Origin: CBDFHJ01 sp965247635
GTDB taxonomy: Bacteria > Chloroflexota > Dehalococcoidia > Lucifugimonadales > Australimonadaceae
NCBI GenBank assembly: GCA_965247635.1
Contig: CBDFHJ010000007.1
Coordinates: 310,001 to 374,000 of the forward strand
DNA: 64,000 bases
Direction of reading: 5' to 3'
The number at the start of each line of letters is the position of its first letter. The stretch's first letter is position 1. The notes beneath the pieces were generated by a model. It saw only the letters and a list, made by a program, of their open reading frames with translations, did no database searches and was not told the DNA's origin. A program made the position numbers and the translations under genes. Of this stretch, positions 36,270 through 43,446 are shown piece by piece.

Positions 36270-36802
36270 TGGGTAGGACTCCTTGAGGGGTCCGAGTTGC
36301 CGTTGCCGGAGCGGTCCGTGGCGGCAGGGCGTAGCTGGCCCAGCCGCGCCAGCGTCGATTCCCGGGTCATGTGTCCCGCCAGCCGGTGATCGAAGCTCAT
36401 GACGGGGCCGTGGGGACACGCGCCCAGGCAGGTGTTGAGCTTGAGGGTCACCTCGCCGTCTTCCGTGTCGCCCTCCTGGGACAGGCCCAGATGCTCCAGC
36501 ACTCCATGGAGGAGCGGTTGGGCGCCCAGCAGGTGACAGGTAGGCCCCCAGCATACCTCCACCATGTGGCGAGCCGGCGGCGCGAAGCGAAAGTTGGGGT
36601 AGAAGGAGGCGACGCCCCAGACATCGTTGCTGGAAGCGCCCGTCCGGGCCGCGACCTCCTCCACCGCCTCGGGAGGCAGGTAGCCCAGGTCATCCTGCAC
36701 GGCCAGAAGGGAGGAAAGGACCGTTACCGTCGTGGCGGGCTGGTCGGCGATGGCTTGACGGGCGCGCTGCCGGAGAGCGGGTGCATCGGTGGACATCGCC
36801 AC
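36266..36802 (-). CDS. nuoE: NuoE-like [2Fe-2S] subunit
   Basis: The 178-residue product has the 24-kDa subunit features: an N-terminal helical bundle (LLAVQDDLGYLPPEAVEEVA), GVASFYPNFRF, and a thioredoxin-fold [2Fe-2S] site with VCWGPTCHLLGA and LNTCLGACPHGP (C-x4-C...C-x3-C). A second ATG lies two codons downstream. It is the first gene of the nuoE-nuoF-nuoG-like-FNR operon; the spacer upstream (36803-37076) presumably holds the promoter. Confidence 0.9.
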   Translation of the reverse strand: MAMSTDAPALRQRARQAIADQPATTVTVLSSLLAVQDDLGYLPPEAVEEVAARTGASSNDVWGVASFYPNFRFAPPARHMVEVCWGPTCHLLGAQPLLHGVLEHLGLSQEGDTEDGEVTLKLNTCLGACPHGPVMSFDHRLAGHMTRESTLARLGQLRPAATDRSGNGNSDPSRSPTQ

Positions 36803-37076
36803 TCCGTGGATTCGTGATTTTTCTAACGAACTACGACAGATGTTAGCATAGGCCCAAAGGGCCTACAAGGCGGCGGCGCGGTGTTCAGCAAACAAGCTAA
36901 GTGCGGGGTAGCTCGTCAGCAGCGTGGTCAAGACCTGGCGTGGCGCCTTCCTCAAACATGCTGTAGCTAGTTATGCCGGCCAAGAGTATCGTGCTTAGAC
37001 TGCTTGGGCAGACGTGGTTCGCCTCCCATCTGACCAACCTGGTACTGTGTCATCAACACAAAAGAGATGGTGAGGA

Positions 37077-37964
37077 ATGTCAACAGGTAGTACTATCCCT
37101 GGATTTCCGTTCGAGTCGCACTACGCCACAATTGACGGAATTAATTTGCACTACGTTGATGAGGGCAAAGGGCCTCCCATTCTTATGTTTCATGGGGAGC
37201 CGACGTGGAGTTACCTTTACAGAAAGATGATTCCACCATTGGTTGAGGCGGGCTTTCGCTGCGTGGCTCCCGACCTCATGGGCTTTGGTATGTCAGAAAA
37301 GCCGAACTCCGAATCCGAGTACACACTACGCCGCCATGTAGAGCTCATGGCTGGCCTTGTGGAATCGCTCAAGCTAGAGGGAGTCACGATCATCGGTCAG
37401 GATTGGGGTGGGCCAATTGGGTTTCGTTATGCTATTGATCACCAGAGCAACGTTAGGGCGCTGGTCATACTCAATACACTCATCGACATCAAGAAGCCGC
37501 CCATATTCTTCAGAGTCTTGTTCGCCAGCGGAGGATTCTCAAGTTTTCTGTCGAGGAGGCTCGATCTATTGCGAAAACTAGTATTCCGAGTTGGCTTCAG
37601 ACGCCCCGTGGCGAAGGAAGCAATGGCCATGTACAAAATGCCTCACCCGAATGCATCTGTTCGTGGAGGCATCGCCGCGTTTCCTAAGATGGTACCCATA
37701 AACGAGCGACATGAAAACGCCAGCTTCGTTTCCGAAATATCACAGACTCTGAAGACGTGGGACATTCCCGTGCTTGTGTGTTTCTCAAACAAAGACGCCG
37801 CGTTCAAGCCTGACGAAGGGCGGGCAATCGCAGAGCTGGTCCCGAACGGGCGATTCCATCTCATCGACGGCGCCGGTCACTTTTTGCAGGAGGATGCTGG
37901 CGAAGAGATTACCCAGCTCATGATACCTTTCCTGAGAGACGAGGCGAAGCTAATTCTAGCGTAG
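37077..37964 (+). CDS. Haloalkane dehalogenase-like alpha/beta hydrolase
   Basis: The 295-residue product closely follows DhlA-type haloalkane dehalogenases: HGEPTWSYLYRKM at 39-51 (oxyanion and halide-binding Trp44), APDLMGFGMSEKP, nucleophile elbow GQDWGG with D109 and halide-stabilising W110, and C-terminal GAGHFLQED His. An Asp in FSNKDAAF is the likely acid (subfamily I triad). It is clearly less GC-rich than its neighbours, with many A/T-ending codons, suggesting recent acquisition. GGTGAGG precedes the ATG. Related fluoroacetate dehalogenases and epoxide hydrolases remain possible. Confidence 0.8.
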   Translation: MSTGSTIPGFPFESHYATIDGINLHYVDEGKGPPILMFHGEPTWSYLYRKMIPPLVEAGFRCVAPDLMGFGMSEKPNSESEYTLRRHVELMAGLVESLKLEGVTIIGQDWGGPIGFRYAIDHQSNVRALVILNTLIDIKKPPIFFRVLFASGGFSSFLSRRLDLLRKLVFRVGFRRPVAKEAMAMYKMPHPNASVRGGIAAFPKMVPINERHENASFVSEISQTLKTWDIPVLVCFSNKDAAFKPDEGRAIAELVPNGRFHLIDGAGHFLQEDAGEEITQLMIPFLRDEAKLILA

Positions 37965-38330
37965 CTTCGACGCGGGTAGGCGGCCTGACCAAGCGCACGG
38001 TCACGGCCCCACCATCCTCTAACCTGACATCGTAGCCGGGCTCCTGGCCTGTCGGGCAGTGAGATTGGATCGTGCAACCAAACAAGCTAAAGCTATTCGC
38101 CTACGCCATTGAACGCTTGAACCGGCGAAGTGGACCGAATACGTGGTGATCATGGCTTCATCGCGTTGCGGAGAATGCGCGCACTGACAACACCGCCTGC
38201 CCGCACCAGGCCCTGGTCGGGAGGACCCTCCGAAGGAGTCCGGAGTCCTTCGGACTGACTGAGTATCTTCAGCAGTGCCACCCACAGCTGGCCCCAGCTC
38301 TGTCTCATATGTAGCAAACGAGTGCAAAGT
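37965..38330. other. Intergenic stretch with a palindromic repeat
   Basis: No gene is seen. A CCTCCGAAGGAGTCCGGAGT(CCTTCGGAC) palindrome near 38224-38257 is a copy of the unit at about 13940 and 55665. Confidence 0.4.
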
Positions 38331-38331
38331 A

Positions 38332-38360
38332 TTGGCATTTGGAGGTCGACATACTATGAT
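38332..38360 (+). promoter_or_regulatory. Strong sigma-70-type promoter before a small-RNA candidate
   Basis: TTGGCA at 38332-38337, a 17-base spacer and TATGAT at 38355-38360 match the consensus closely. A terminator follows only about 55 bases later. Confidence 0.6.
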
Positions 38361-38366
38361 GAACTC

Positions 38367-38444
38367 GCTTGAGAGGCAGATTGCCTGTTGGGTAATAGGC
38401 CAAGGGAATTGCGGAGAGGCGGCCCTTCGGGGCCGCTTCTCTTT
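38367..38444 (+). ncRNA. Candidate small structured RNA of about 80 nt
   Basis: A consensus-like promoter precedes and an intrinsic terminator ends this short unit. The transcript would contain a 7-bp hairpin GCCUGUU-GGGU-AAUAGGC (38383-38400) before the terminator stem. It does not look like tRNA, SRP RNA or 6S RNA. An alternative is a leader peptide, since an ATG at 38356 has GGAGG upstream and could encode MMNSLERQIACWVIGQGNCG. Confidence 0.4.
38414..38444 (+). terminator. Intrinsic terminator with UUCG tetraloop
   Basis: A 12-bp stem (GAGAGGCGGCCC with GGGCCGCTTCTC, one G-U pair) closed by TTCG is followed by TTT. Confidence 0.8.
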
Positions 38445-38525
38445 GCCTCGAAATAAGCAACACGCTCAGTTGACGGTGTGGCGGCGCCTTTCTAGAATCA
38501 AGGATGCCGTGTTCATCGGCTTCGT

Positions 38526-38602
38526 GGCCCGGTAGCTCAACTAGGCAGAGCAGCAGACTCTTAATCTGCGTGTTCTGGGTTCGATTCCCAGCCGGGTCAC
38601 CA
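38526..38602 (+). tRNA. tRNA-Lys (anticodon CTT)
   Basis: Full cloverleaf: acceptor GGCCCGG with CCGGGTC, D-arm GCTCAACTAGGCAGAGC, anticodon stem GCAGA/TCTGC with loop CTCTTAA (anticodon CTT), T-arm CTGGGTTCGATTCCCAG, discriminator A and encoded CCA. The cyclase start codon lies 18 bases after its 3' end. Confidence 0.95.
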
Positions 38603-38619
38603 CCGTTCCGCGGCGTGAG

Positions 38620-39414
38620 ATGATGACAACAAGCATTCTGCTCTGGCCAATCGCCACGCTGCGCCGGCTCCTAGGCCGGGAGCCCGGCCTGCGAGCCCTC
38701 TTTCATCGTTTGCCATCGAACACGCGGTGCAAGCTGTGCTTCATTCCCTTTCAGGGCCTCTTCTCCCTGCCGTTCCAGCTGGTCCAGATACGCCCTTCGC
38801 GGAAGAACCCCGACCTCTGTACCATCTGATACGAGCTCGCTCCCCCAGGTGGGGAGCTGGTCGAGCTTTCGGTCCTCTTCGTGGACGCTCGGGGCTTTAC
38901 GGCGCTCTCGGAACGCCTGCCGCACTACGAGGTGGTGGCACGGCTTCAGCGCTTCTACAAGCTGGACGCCGACGCCGTGTTCGAGCTGGACGGCACGCTG
39001 GACAAGATGGTGGGTGACCAGGTGATGGCCTTCTTCGGCGCTCCGTTCCGTCCCGAGGACCATCCCCAGCGGGCGGTGAGCGCGGCGATCAGAATCGTCG
39101 CTGGGGTGGAGGCGATGGCGGAGGACGGCGATTCGCTGCACGTGGGAGGCGGCGTGGGCACCGGAGAGGTGTTCATGGGGAACGTGGGCGAACGTGAGGT
39201 CCGGGACTTTACTATCATCGGTGACGTGGTGAACACCACCGCCCGGCTACAGGGCGCGGCCGAAGCCGGCGAGGTGCTGCTCCTGGAAGAGACGTACCGG
39301 TCAGTGGCCGGCGACTACCCCGACGCACCCCAACGCGTGCTCGAACTGAAGGGGAAGGCAGAGCCGGTGACCGCGAGAGTGGTGCGGACCCCTGCCGCCA
39401 GCCAATCCGGATAG
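38620..39414 (+). CDS. Class III adenylate/guanylate cyclase, candidate selenoprotein (CxxU)
   Basis: The frame from ATG 38620 meets TGA at 38827-38829 after 69 residues and continues unchanged for 194 codons to 39414. Cyclases of this type have an N-terminal double-CxxC motif (CKLC...NPxxCxxC) leading into the catalytic domain. Here it reads CKLCFIPFQG ... RKNPDLCTI-U-YELAPPGG, then LSVLFVDARGFTALSERL. The UGA is thus the fourth cysteine, giving a CxxU pair. The cyclase domain has the metal Asp (FVDARGFT), DKMVGDQVMAFFGAP and the second Asp in FTIIGDVVNTTARLQ. With Sec70 the protein has 264 residues. Ending at the UGA would leave a useless peptide; a restart at GTG 38881 would begin inside the domain. 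Confidence 0.75.
38839..38857 (+). promoter_or_regulatory. Candidate bacterial SECIS hairpin in the cyclase mRNA
   Basis: GCUCCCC-CAGGU-GGGGAGC is a perfect 7-bp stem with a 5-nt loop containing GGU. The loop begins 17 nt after the UGA. The stem can extend outward by pairing AGCUC (38834-38838) with GAGCU (38863-38867). The E. coli fdhF SECIS also has a GGU in its apical loop at nearly the same distance. Confidence 0.6.
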
Positions 39415-39453
39415 CGGTCTGCTGGCAGGCTTCGCTGGGCTACGAGGTGAGGA

Positions 39454-40962
39454 GTGACGGATAGCCACGGCATCCCGCTTATCGACCGGGCGGAAGGACA
39501 TCAGGGCCGGACCGCCCTGGTCACCCCCGACGGCACGTTCACCTATGGCGACCTGCTGGACGCCTCCGGCAAAGTGGCCACGCACCTGCTGGACGGAGCA
39601 GCGGACCTGCGGGAAGCCCGCGTGGCATTCCTGACGCCCCCCGATTTCAACTACGTCGCCGTCCAGTGGGGGATATGGCGCGCCGGTGGCGTGGCCGTGC
39701 CCTTGGCCACCATGTACCCCCGGCCCGAGCTGGAGCACGTGGTCGATGATTCCGCCGCCTCCATCCTCATCGCCCACCCCCAGTACGAGCCGCTGCTACG
39801 GCCCATCGCCGAAGCGCGACGGACGCGCTTTACCCTGACCACCGAGCTCCTTACGGGCAGCGGCGGCGCGCTCCCCACCGTCGACCCCAGCCGTCGGGCG
39901 ATGGTCGTCTACACCAGCGGGACCACGGGAAAGCCGAAGGGGTCGGTGACCACCCACCTCAACATCCGCTCCCAGGTGACGGCGTTGGTCTCAGCGTGGG
40001 AGTGGCGCGCCGACGACTACATCCTGAATGTGCTGCCCTTGCATCACGTCCACGGCATCATCAACGTGCTCGCCTGCGCCCTATGGTCAGGCGCGACGTG
40101 CGAGATGCTTCCTCGCTTCGACCCGGACGAGGTGTGGGAGCACTTCTGCCAGGGCCGCCCTACCCTCTTCATGGCTGTCCCCACCATCTACGCCCGGCTG
40201 GCGGCGGCTTGGGAGGCGGCGCCGCCGGCGCGGCAACGCATCCTGACGGGCGCCTGCGACGGCCTGCGGCTCATGGTCTCCGGGTCGGCGGCGCTGCCCG
40301 TGCCTATGCTGGAGCAGTGGAGGAAGATCAGCGGCCACGTGCTGCTGGAGCGGTACGGGATGACGGAGATCGGCATGGCGCTCTCCAACCCGCTCCACGG
40401 GGAGCGGCTGCCGGGCTTCGTGGGGACGCCCCTGGGTGACGTGGCGACGCGGGTCGTGGACGAAGCGGGCGCCGACGTGCCGCCGGGTACGCCTGGGGAG
40501 CTGCTGGTCCAGGGTCCCGGGGTCTTTCTGGAGTACTGGGGAAACCCGAAGGCCACCCGCGACGCCTTCCAGGACGGATGGTTCCGTACCGGGGACGTCG
40601 TGGCGGTGGAGAACGGCGCCTACCGCGTCTTGGGACGTAACAGCGTGGACATCATCAAGAGCGGCGGATTCAAGGTCTCCGCTCTGGAGGTGGAGGACGT
40701 GCTCCTGGGGCATCCGTCGGTGTACGAGTGCGCGGTGGTCGGCGTCGCGGACCCGGAGTGGGGCGAGCGGGTGTGCGCCGCCATGGTCCTGAGGTCGGAG
40801 GCCAGCGCGGGCTCCGAGTCGCTCCGTGACTGGGCCAAGGAGCGGTTGGCCGTCTATAAGGTGCCGAGCCGTATACTGCTGGTCGATCAGCTGCCGAGGA
40901 ACGCCATGGGCAAGGTGATCAAGCCGGAGGTGACCACCATGTTCCAAGACGAGGAGCAGTAG
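39454..40962 (+). CDS. AMP-forming acyl-CoA synthetase, malonyl-CoA synthetase-like
   Basis: The 502-residue product has the ANL superfamily motifs: P-loop VVYTSGTTGKPKGSVTTH, LPLHHVHGIINVL, MSGSAALPV-like LMVSGSAALPVPML, YGMTEIGMALSNPL, WFRTGDV, and the A10 Lys in RNAMGKVIKP. The LHHVHG motif and overall arrangement resemble MatB/ACSF3 malonyl-CoA synthetases, but substrate is not proven. The GTG start has GAGGTGAGGA upstream. A glycosyltransferase gene begins 4 bp after the stop. Confidence 0.85.
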   Translation: MTDSHGIPLIDRAEGHQGRTALVTPDGTFTYGDLLDASGKVATHLLDGAADLREARVAFLTPPDFNYVAVQWGIWRAGGVAVPLATMYPRPELEHVVDDSAASILIAHPQYEPLLRPIAEARRTRFTLTTELLTGSGGALPTVDPSRRAMVVYTSGTTGKPKGSVTTHLNIRSQVTALVSAWEWRADDYILNVLPLHHVHGIINVLACALWSGATCEMLPRFDPDEVWEHFCQGRPTLFMAVPTIYARLAAAWEAAPPARQRILTGACDGLRLMVSGSAALPVPMLEQWRKISGHVLLERYGMTEIGMALSNPLHGERLPGFVGTPLGDVATRVVDEAGADVPPGTPGELLVQGPGVFLEYWGNPKATRDAFQDGWFRTGDVVAVENGAYRVLGRNSVDIIKSGGFKVSALEVEDVLLGHPSVYECAVVGVADPEWGERVCAAMVLRSEASAGSESLRDWAKERLAVYKVPSRILLVDQLPRNAMGKVIKPEVTTMFQDEEQ

Positions 40963-40966
40963 ACGC

Positions 40967-41674
40967 GTGCAGGGGCAGCGGCCAGCCGTTTCCATCGTCA
41001 TCCCCACCTACAACGAACGGGATAATATATCGCCGTTGCACGCCGCCATAACCCAGGCCCTCGGCGACGGCTGGCAGTACGAGCTCGTCTTCGTGGACGA
41101 CAACAGCCCCGACGGAACGGCTGAGGCCATCCAGAAGCTGGCCGCCGAGGACACGCGGGTAAGGCTGCTCCAGCGCCCCGGTAAGTTGGGCCTGGGGAGC
41201 GCGGTCACCGACGGTTTTTCCTCGGCCCAAGGCGACTATTGGGTCATGATGGACGCCGACCTCTCTCACCAGCCACGGTACCTGCCGGCGCTCCTGGACG
41301 CGCTGCAAACCGCCGACATCGCGGTGGGCTCGCGGTACGTCGAAGGCGGCGGCGTGGAGGCGTGGCCAGCCTTCCGCCGTCTGGCCAGCAGGGTGGCGAG
41401 CCAGATCGGGCGCTGGATGGTCGGTATCCCGACCCGTGACCCGACGTCGGGGTTCGCCGCCTTCCGGCGTCAGGCGCTGGAACCCCTCCTCCCGCACCTC
41501 GACCCGAGGGGTTTCAAGCTGTTGCTGGAAATACTGGCCAAAAGCAAAGGGGCACGAGTGACGGAGGTGCCTATCCGTTTCGTGGACCGCACGTACGGGC
41601 GGTCGAAGTTCTCGTCCGGCGAAGTGTTGACGTACCTGCGCCTGTGCTGGCGGCTGCGGAGAGAACGGCGGTGA
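40967..41674 (+). CDS. Polyprenol-phosphate mannosyltransferase (DPM1-like GT2)
   Basis: The 235-residue product has the GT-A fold: SIVIPTYNERDNI, the FVDDNSPDGTAE nucleotide site, YWVMMDADLSHQPRYLPALL (DxD with HxP), VGSRYVEGGGV, and DPTSGFAAFRRQAL. This order and length match dolichol/polyprenol-phosphate mannose synthases, which transfer a sugar from GDP-mannose to a lipid carrier at the membrane. No C-terminal membrane segment is present. It starts at a GTG just after the acyl-CoA ligase. Confidence 0.85.
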   Translation: MQGQRPAVSIVIPTYNERDNISPLHAAITQALGDGWQYELVFVDDNSPDGTAEAIQKLAAEDTRVRLLQRPGKLGLGSAVTDGFSSAQGDYWVMMDADLSHQPRYLPALLDALQTADIAVGSRYVEGGGVEAWPAFRRLASRVASQIGRWMVGIPTRDPTSGFAAFRRQALEPLLPHLDPRGFKLLLEILAKSKGARVTEVPIRFVDRTYGRSKFSSGEVLTYLRLCWRLRRERR

Positions 41675-42111
41675 GGGTGGCCGTCGTCCCATTAGTGCTC
41701 AGCCACATCGATACCTTGGCATTCCCACCCGCCCACCCGAGAGGTTTCTTCTGGGGGGCACCCCAGTCCCCCGGCACGGGGGCTCTGCCCCCTTGCAACC
41801 CCCGGGACCCCCTTTGCACTGGCCGGGGCAGCACGGAGTTTACCCTGAGCCTAGCGAAGGGGGGTGGGCTGGGTGGGAACAACTACCTAGCGCTGGCTGA
41901 TCCACGGCGTCTGGTCACTGGGGTATGGGGGCGCGGCGAGCGGCCCCCAGCTCGTCCAGGTACACTGAGATTTTCGTGACTAAGCACAAGCAGAGGAAGA
42001 CCAGCCTCAACGCGCTTGCGGGTGGGTTTAGCCGCAGGGCCCAATCGCGTATGATTACCCTACTTTGAGCGCGCCTTTGCGCGCTCCATCTTCTGCCAGA
42101 CCGGACCACCC
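41675..42111. repeat. Intergenic GC-rich palindromic repeats
   Basis: The 437-base gap has no gene. It contains GGGGGGCACCCCAGTCCCCC and GGGGGCTCTGCCCCC palindromes (41753-41812), and a GGGGGCGCGGCGAGCGGCCCCCAG unit (41928-41951) shared with the spacer near 13913. A TATGAT at about 42050 could serve the MFS gene. Confidence 0.45.
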
Positions 42112-43347
42112 ATGAGCACCGAGTCACAGCCAGCGGCAAAGGTGGGCTTCCGCGCCAGCGGGCCCACTCAGATGGCGACCATCGCCATTGGGCACGGCGT
42201 CAAGCACTGGTACATCGCCGCCTTCGCCGTCTTCCTGCCCCTTCTGGAAGAGGAGTACGCCCTCAGCGCCCTGAGCGTCTCGGTGTTGGTGACCATCAAG
42301 CAGCTCGGCTCGGGGGTCCCCAACTTCTTCGTCGGCTACCTAGCCGACCGCCTGCGCAACCACTGGGACCTGCTGTTACCCGCGTCGCTGCTGGGGGCGG
42401 CCGGCGCCTACATGCTGGCGGGGCTATCGCCGTGGTACTGGCCCATCGTCGCCCTGTTCGCCCTGGGCGGCGCGGCGGCCTCGGTCTGGCACCCGCCGGC
42501 CATCTCCATGCTGAGCACGCGGTTCCCCACCCGAAAGGGAATGGCCATCGCGATTCACGGCGCCGGCTCCGGGGCCGGCGAAGCGCTTGGCCCTCTGGGG
42601 GTCGGCTTCATGCTCGCCATCCTCCTGGCGGACAACTGGCGGCTGTACGTGCTGTTGAGCATGATCCCCGCCGTATTCCTGGCCATACTGCTCTACCAGA
42701 TGCTGTCCGGGGGCTGGCAGCAGACCCAGCGCAGGGAGGAGGAGGCCCCCGCCAGGATCATCGACCTGCTTATTCTGCTGCGGTACCCGGTCTTCCTCAC
42801 CTTGGTTGGCGCGAACATGGTCCGCTCCTTCGCCCACATTGGGCTCCTGACCTTCCTCCCTATCTACCTGGCCAGGGACCTAGACATGGACAGCGCTGGA
42901 GTCGGAGCGCACGTCGCGCTGCTTACCTTGCTGGGGGTCGGAGCAGGGCCGGTATACGGCTATATCTCCGACCGCACCGGACGCCGGGTGCCCATTGTCG
43001 TGGCCATGGTCGCCATCGGGTTTGGAATGTTCTCCATGGGCATCGTCGGCTCGGGGATCCCGCTGGCCGTGGCGCTAGGACTGACGGGGATCTTCCTCTG
43101 GTCGGTCCAGGACGTGATCAACGCCACCGCCATGGACGCGGCGCCGCCGGGCATGGAGGGCACCGTCGTCGGGTTGATGTTCGCCAGCAGCTTTGCCGCG
43201 GGGGTGCTCGCGCCTATTGTTGCGGGGATAGTAGTGACGGTGACGGATGACCGTAGCTCAGTGTTCTTCCTGTCGGCGGTGGTCATGATTCCGGCGACAC
43301 TGCTGCTAGCCATTGCCCCGCTGCAGCGGAAGGAGCTCGCCACATAA
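42112..43347 (+). CDS. MFS transporter
   Basis: The 411-residue product has twelve hydrophobic segments. The MFS signature between TM2 and TM3 is visible (VGYLADRLRNHWDLLLP), as is its counterpart in the second half (GYISDRTGRRVP). The N-terminal half includes GHGVKHWYIAAFAVFLPLLEEEYALS and the central loop is acidic. The substrate is unknown; its position before the Rieske cluster allows a role in uptake of an aromatic or organic acid. Confidence 0.88.
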   Translation: MSTESQPAAKVGFRASGPTQMATIAIGHGVKHWYIAAFAVFLPLLEEEYALSALSVSVLVTIKQLGSGVPNFFVGYLADRLRNHWDLLLPASLLGAAGAYMLAGLSPWYWPIVALFALGGAAASVWHPPAISMLSTRFPTRKGMAIAIHGAGSGAGEALGPLGVGFMLAILLADNWRLYVLLSMIPAVFLAILLYQMLSGGWQQTQRREEEAPARIIDLLILLRYPVFLTLVGANMVRSFAHIGLLTFLPIYLARDLDMDSAGVGAHVALLTLLGVGAGPVYGYISDRTGRRVPIVVAMVAIGFGMFSMGIVGSGIPLAVALGLTGIFLWSVQDVINATAMDAAPPGMEGTVVGLMFASSFAAGVLAPIVAGIVVTVTDDRSSVFFLSAVVMIPATLLLAIAPLQRKELAT

Positions 43348-43377
43348 GCCGACGTCGTCAGACCGGGCACGGACACA

Positions 43378-43416
43378 ACGAGGAATGGGCGTCTCTGCGA
43401 GGCGCCCATTCCTCGT
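43378..43416. terminator. Bidirectional terminator between MFS and Rieske genes
   Basis: A perfect 14-bp inverted repeat (ACGAGGAATGGGCG and its complement) separated by 11 bases lies between the convergent MFS and Rieske genes. Confidence 0.75.
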
Positions 43417-43446
43417 CAAGCGTGTCGACGAAAGCGCGTCAGGCGG

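Noticed and set aside
17119..38829. Reassignment of UGA to Cys or Trp throughout the genome
   Set aside because: Many genes here end cleanly at TGA (for example purU and the primase-like gene), and Cys and Trp use normal codons.
38881..39414. Independent cyclase gene starting at GTG 38881
   Set aside because: That start lies inside the catalytic domain after the first conserved strand, and the N-terminal motif in the same frame upstream belongs to the family.
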